DNA from: Streptomyces sp. MP131-18
GTDB lineage: Bacteria; Actinomycetota; Actinomycetes; Streptomycetales; Streptomycetaceae
Direction: 5' to 3'
Assembly: GCF_001984575.1 (NCBI RefSeq)
Contig: NZ_LZNS01000001.1
Location: forward strand, 579,371 to 623,824
Length of the DNA: 44,454 nucleotides
The translations under genes were made by a program, and so were the position numbers. The notes under the pieces were generated by a model. The model was not told where the DNA came from, searched no databases, and saw only the letters and a list, made by a program, of their open reading frames with translations. Positions 43,476 to 44,454 of the stretch are shown here, in pieces (the first letter of the stretch is position 1; each line of letters starts with the position of its first letter).

Positions 43476-44454
43476 ACGCCCTCCTTCATCCGGCGCACGG
43501 CGTACAGCAGCACGGGGCCGCCGACGAACGCGGTGACGACACCGACCATCAGCTCCTGCGGGCGCATGACGACCCGGCCGAGGACGTCGGCGAACAGGAG
43601 CAGCGCCGGTCCGACGACGGCGGAGAACGCGATCTGCGCCCGGAAGTCGACGCCGGCGAACGCCCTGACGATATGGGGCACGGCCAGGCCGACGAAGGCG
43701 ATGGGGCCGACGGCCGCGGTGGCCGCGGCGCTCAGCAGCGTGGCCGCGACGAGCCCGCCGGCCCGCAGCACGGTCGGGCTGGCACCGAGCGAGGAGGCGG
43801 ACTCGTCGCCCAGCGCCAGGGTGTTGAGGCCGGGCGCGAGCAGCAGGGCGAGGACCAGGCCGATGACGGCGAACGGCAGGACGGACCGCAGCACGTCGAA
43901 GTCCCGGCCGCCGAGGGCGCCCACCACCCAGTAGCGGTAGCTGTCGAAGACGTCGGGCTTGCTGAGGGTCACGGCCTGGATGTAGGCCGTCAGCACGGCG
44001 GACACGACGGCGCCGGCGAGCACGAGCCGGACCAGGCCCGCTCCGGCGCCCGCCGATCCGATGGCGTAGACGAGGAATCCGACGATCAGTGCCCCCGGCA
44101 GCGCCCACCAGACGGTGCCCGACTGGCCGGAGGCGCCGAGGAACGCGGTACCGGTGACGACCGCGGCGGCGGCGCCCGCGTTGATGCCGAGCAGCCCGGG
44201 ATCGGCGAGCGGGTTGCGGGCGATGCCCTGCATGAGGGTGCCCGCGACGGCGAGGCAGACGCCGGCGAGCACACCGAGGGCCGTTCTCGGGTAGCGGCTC
44301 TCGACGACGGTCGTGACGTAGGGGTCGGCGGAGCCGCCCCACACGTCGAGGACTTCGGCGAAGGACGTGGCCCTGCTGCCGAACATGATGCTCGCCAGGA
44401 CGGCGAGCGCCAGCAGGACGAGTCCGGCGATCAGGGCGTACGCCAGCCGGGCGG
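43472..44454 (-). CDS. FecCD-family siderophore ABC permease (first subunit, N-terminus outside window)
   Basis: The frame runs from the stop at 43472 through the right edge (about 327 residues visible). It is open beyond the internal Met at 44386 through a hydrophobic helix (LAYALIAGLVLLALAVLAS), so the true start lies outside. FecCD features: ESRYPRTALGVLAGVCLAVAGTLMQGIARNPLADPGLLGINAGA, and AAVGPIAFVGLAVPHIVRAFAG near the end. It is the first gene of a three-gene permease-permease-ATPase operon whose genes overlap by four bases each, indicating translational coupling. A binding-protein gene is likely further upstream. An iron (DmdR/IdeR) box could not be looked for because the promoter is off-window. 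Confidence 0.93.
   Translation of the reverse strand, partial: ARLAYALIAGLVLLALAVLASIMFGSRATSFAEVLDVWGGSADPYVTTVVESRYPRTALGVLAGVCLAVAGTLMQGIARNPLADPGLLGINAGAAAAVVTGTAFLGASGQSGTVWWALPGALIVGFLVYAIGSAGAGAGLVRLVLAGAVVSAVLTAYIQAVTLSKPDVFDSYRYWVVGALGGRDFDVLRSVLPFAVIGLVLALLLAPGLNTLALGDESASSLGASPTVLRAGGLVAATLLSAAATAAVGPIAFVGLAVPHIVRAFAGVDFRAQIAFSAVVGPALLLFADVLGRVVMRPQELMVGVVTAFVGGPVLLYAVRRMKEGV

Overview
The window is very high-GC DNA with strongly GC3-biased genes, TTA (bldA-type) codons confined to regulatory or accessory genes, a monomeric NADP isocitrate dehydrogenase, a gamma-butyrolactone-receptor-like TetR protein, a SARP regulator and LacI-type sugar operators. Together these point to Streptomyces or a close relative. 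Nothing here identifies the species.

Layout. (1) 1-13.7 kb, minus strand: the edge of a type I polyketide cluster. The PKS starts at 8284 and runs off the left end. What is visible is a KSQ-AT-ACP loading module followed by a KS-AT-DH-KR-ACP extension module. Upstream lie a class III aminotransferase, a PimR-like SARP/cyclase-homology/ATPase regulator with two consecutive TTA codons, and a TetR regulator. A divergent gene at 13958-15715 also carries a TTA codon. (2) 15.6-20.8 kb, minus strand: a small P-loop ATPase, an NB-ARC/TPR STAND protein, two small membrane or exported proteins and a secreted peptidoglycan-binding-domain protein. (3) 21.5-25.6 kb, plus strand: two VOC-fold proteins, a SAM methyltransferase and isocitrate dehydrogenase. 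(4) 25.8-31.2 kb: a Spo0M-family protein facing a plus-strand run of two CNNM/CorC-type membrane proteins, a CaCA-type exchanger and a YceI protein. (5) 31.4-34.3 kb: an arabinan-degradation unit (CBM13-GH43 exo-enzyme and GH43 endo-arabinanase) with a promoter, a perfect CebR-type operator and a strong terminator. (6) 34.4-36.6 kb: a decay zone with a LuxR/LAL pseudogene containing nine copies of a 7-bp repeat, a frameshifted DUF1648 gene and an IS481-family remnant. (7) 36.6-40 kb: a Ser/Thr kinase-NACHT-multi-TM fusion. (8) 40.2-44.5 kb, minus strand: an MFS exporter and a FecCD/FecE-type siderophore importer running off the right end.

How the genes may work together (inference). The TetR protein and the bldA-dependent SARP protein probably control the PKS and aminotransferase. 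The PKS is predicted to start from acetate, made by decarboxylation of malonyl-ACP, and to build an enoyl unit first. The two GH43 enzymes form one sugar-controlled secreted operon. The kinase-NACHT fusion and the NB-ARC/P-loop pair are the parts whose biology is least known. All calls come from reading the sequence; no database search was possible.
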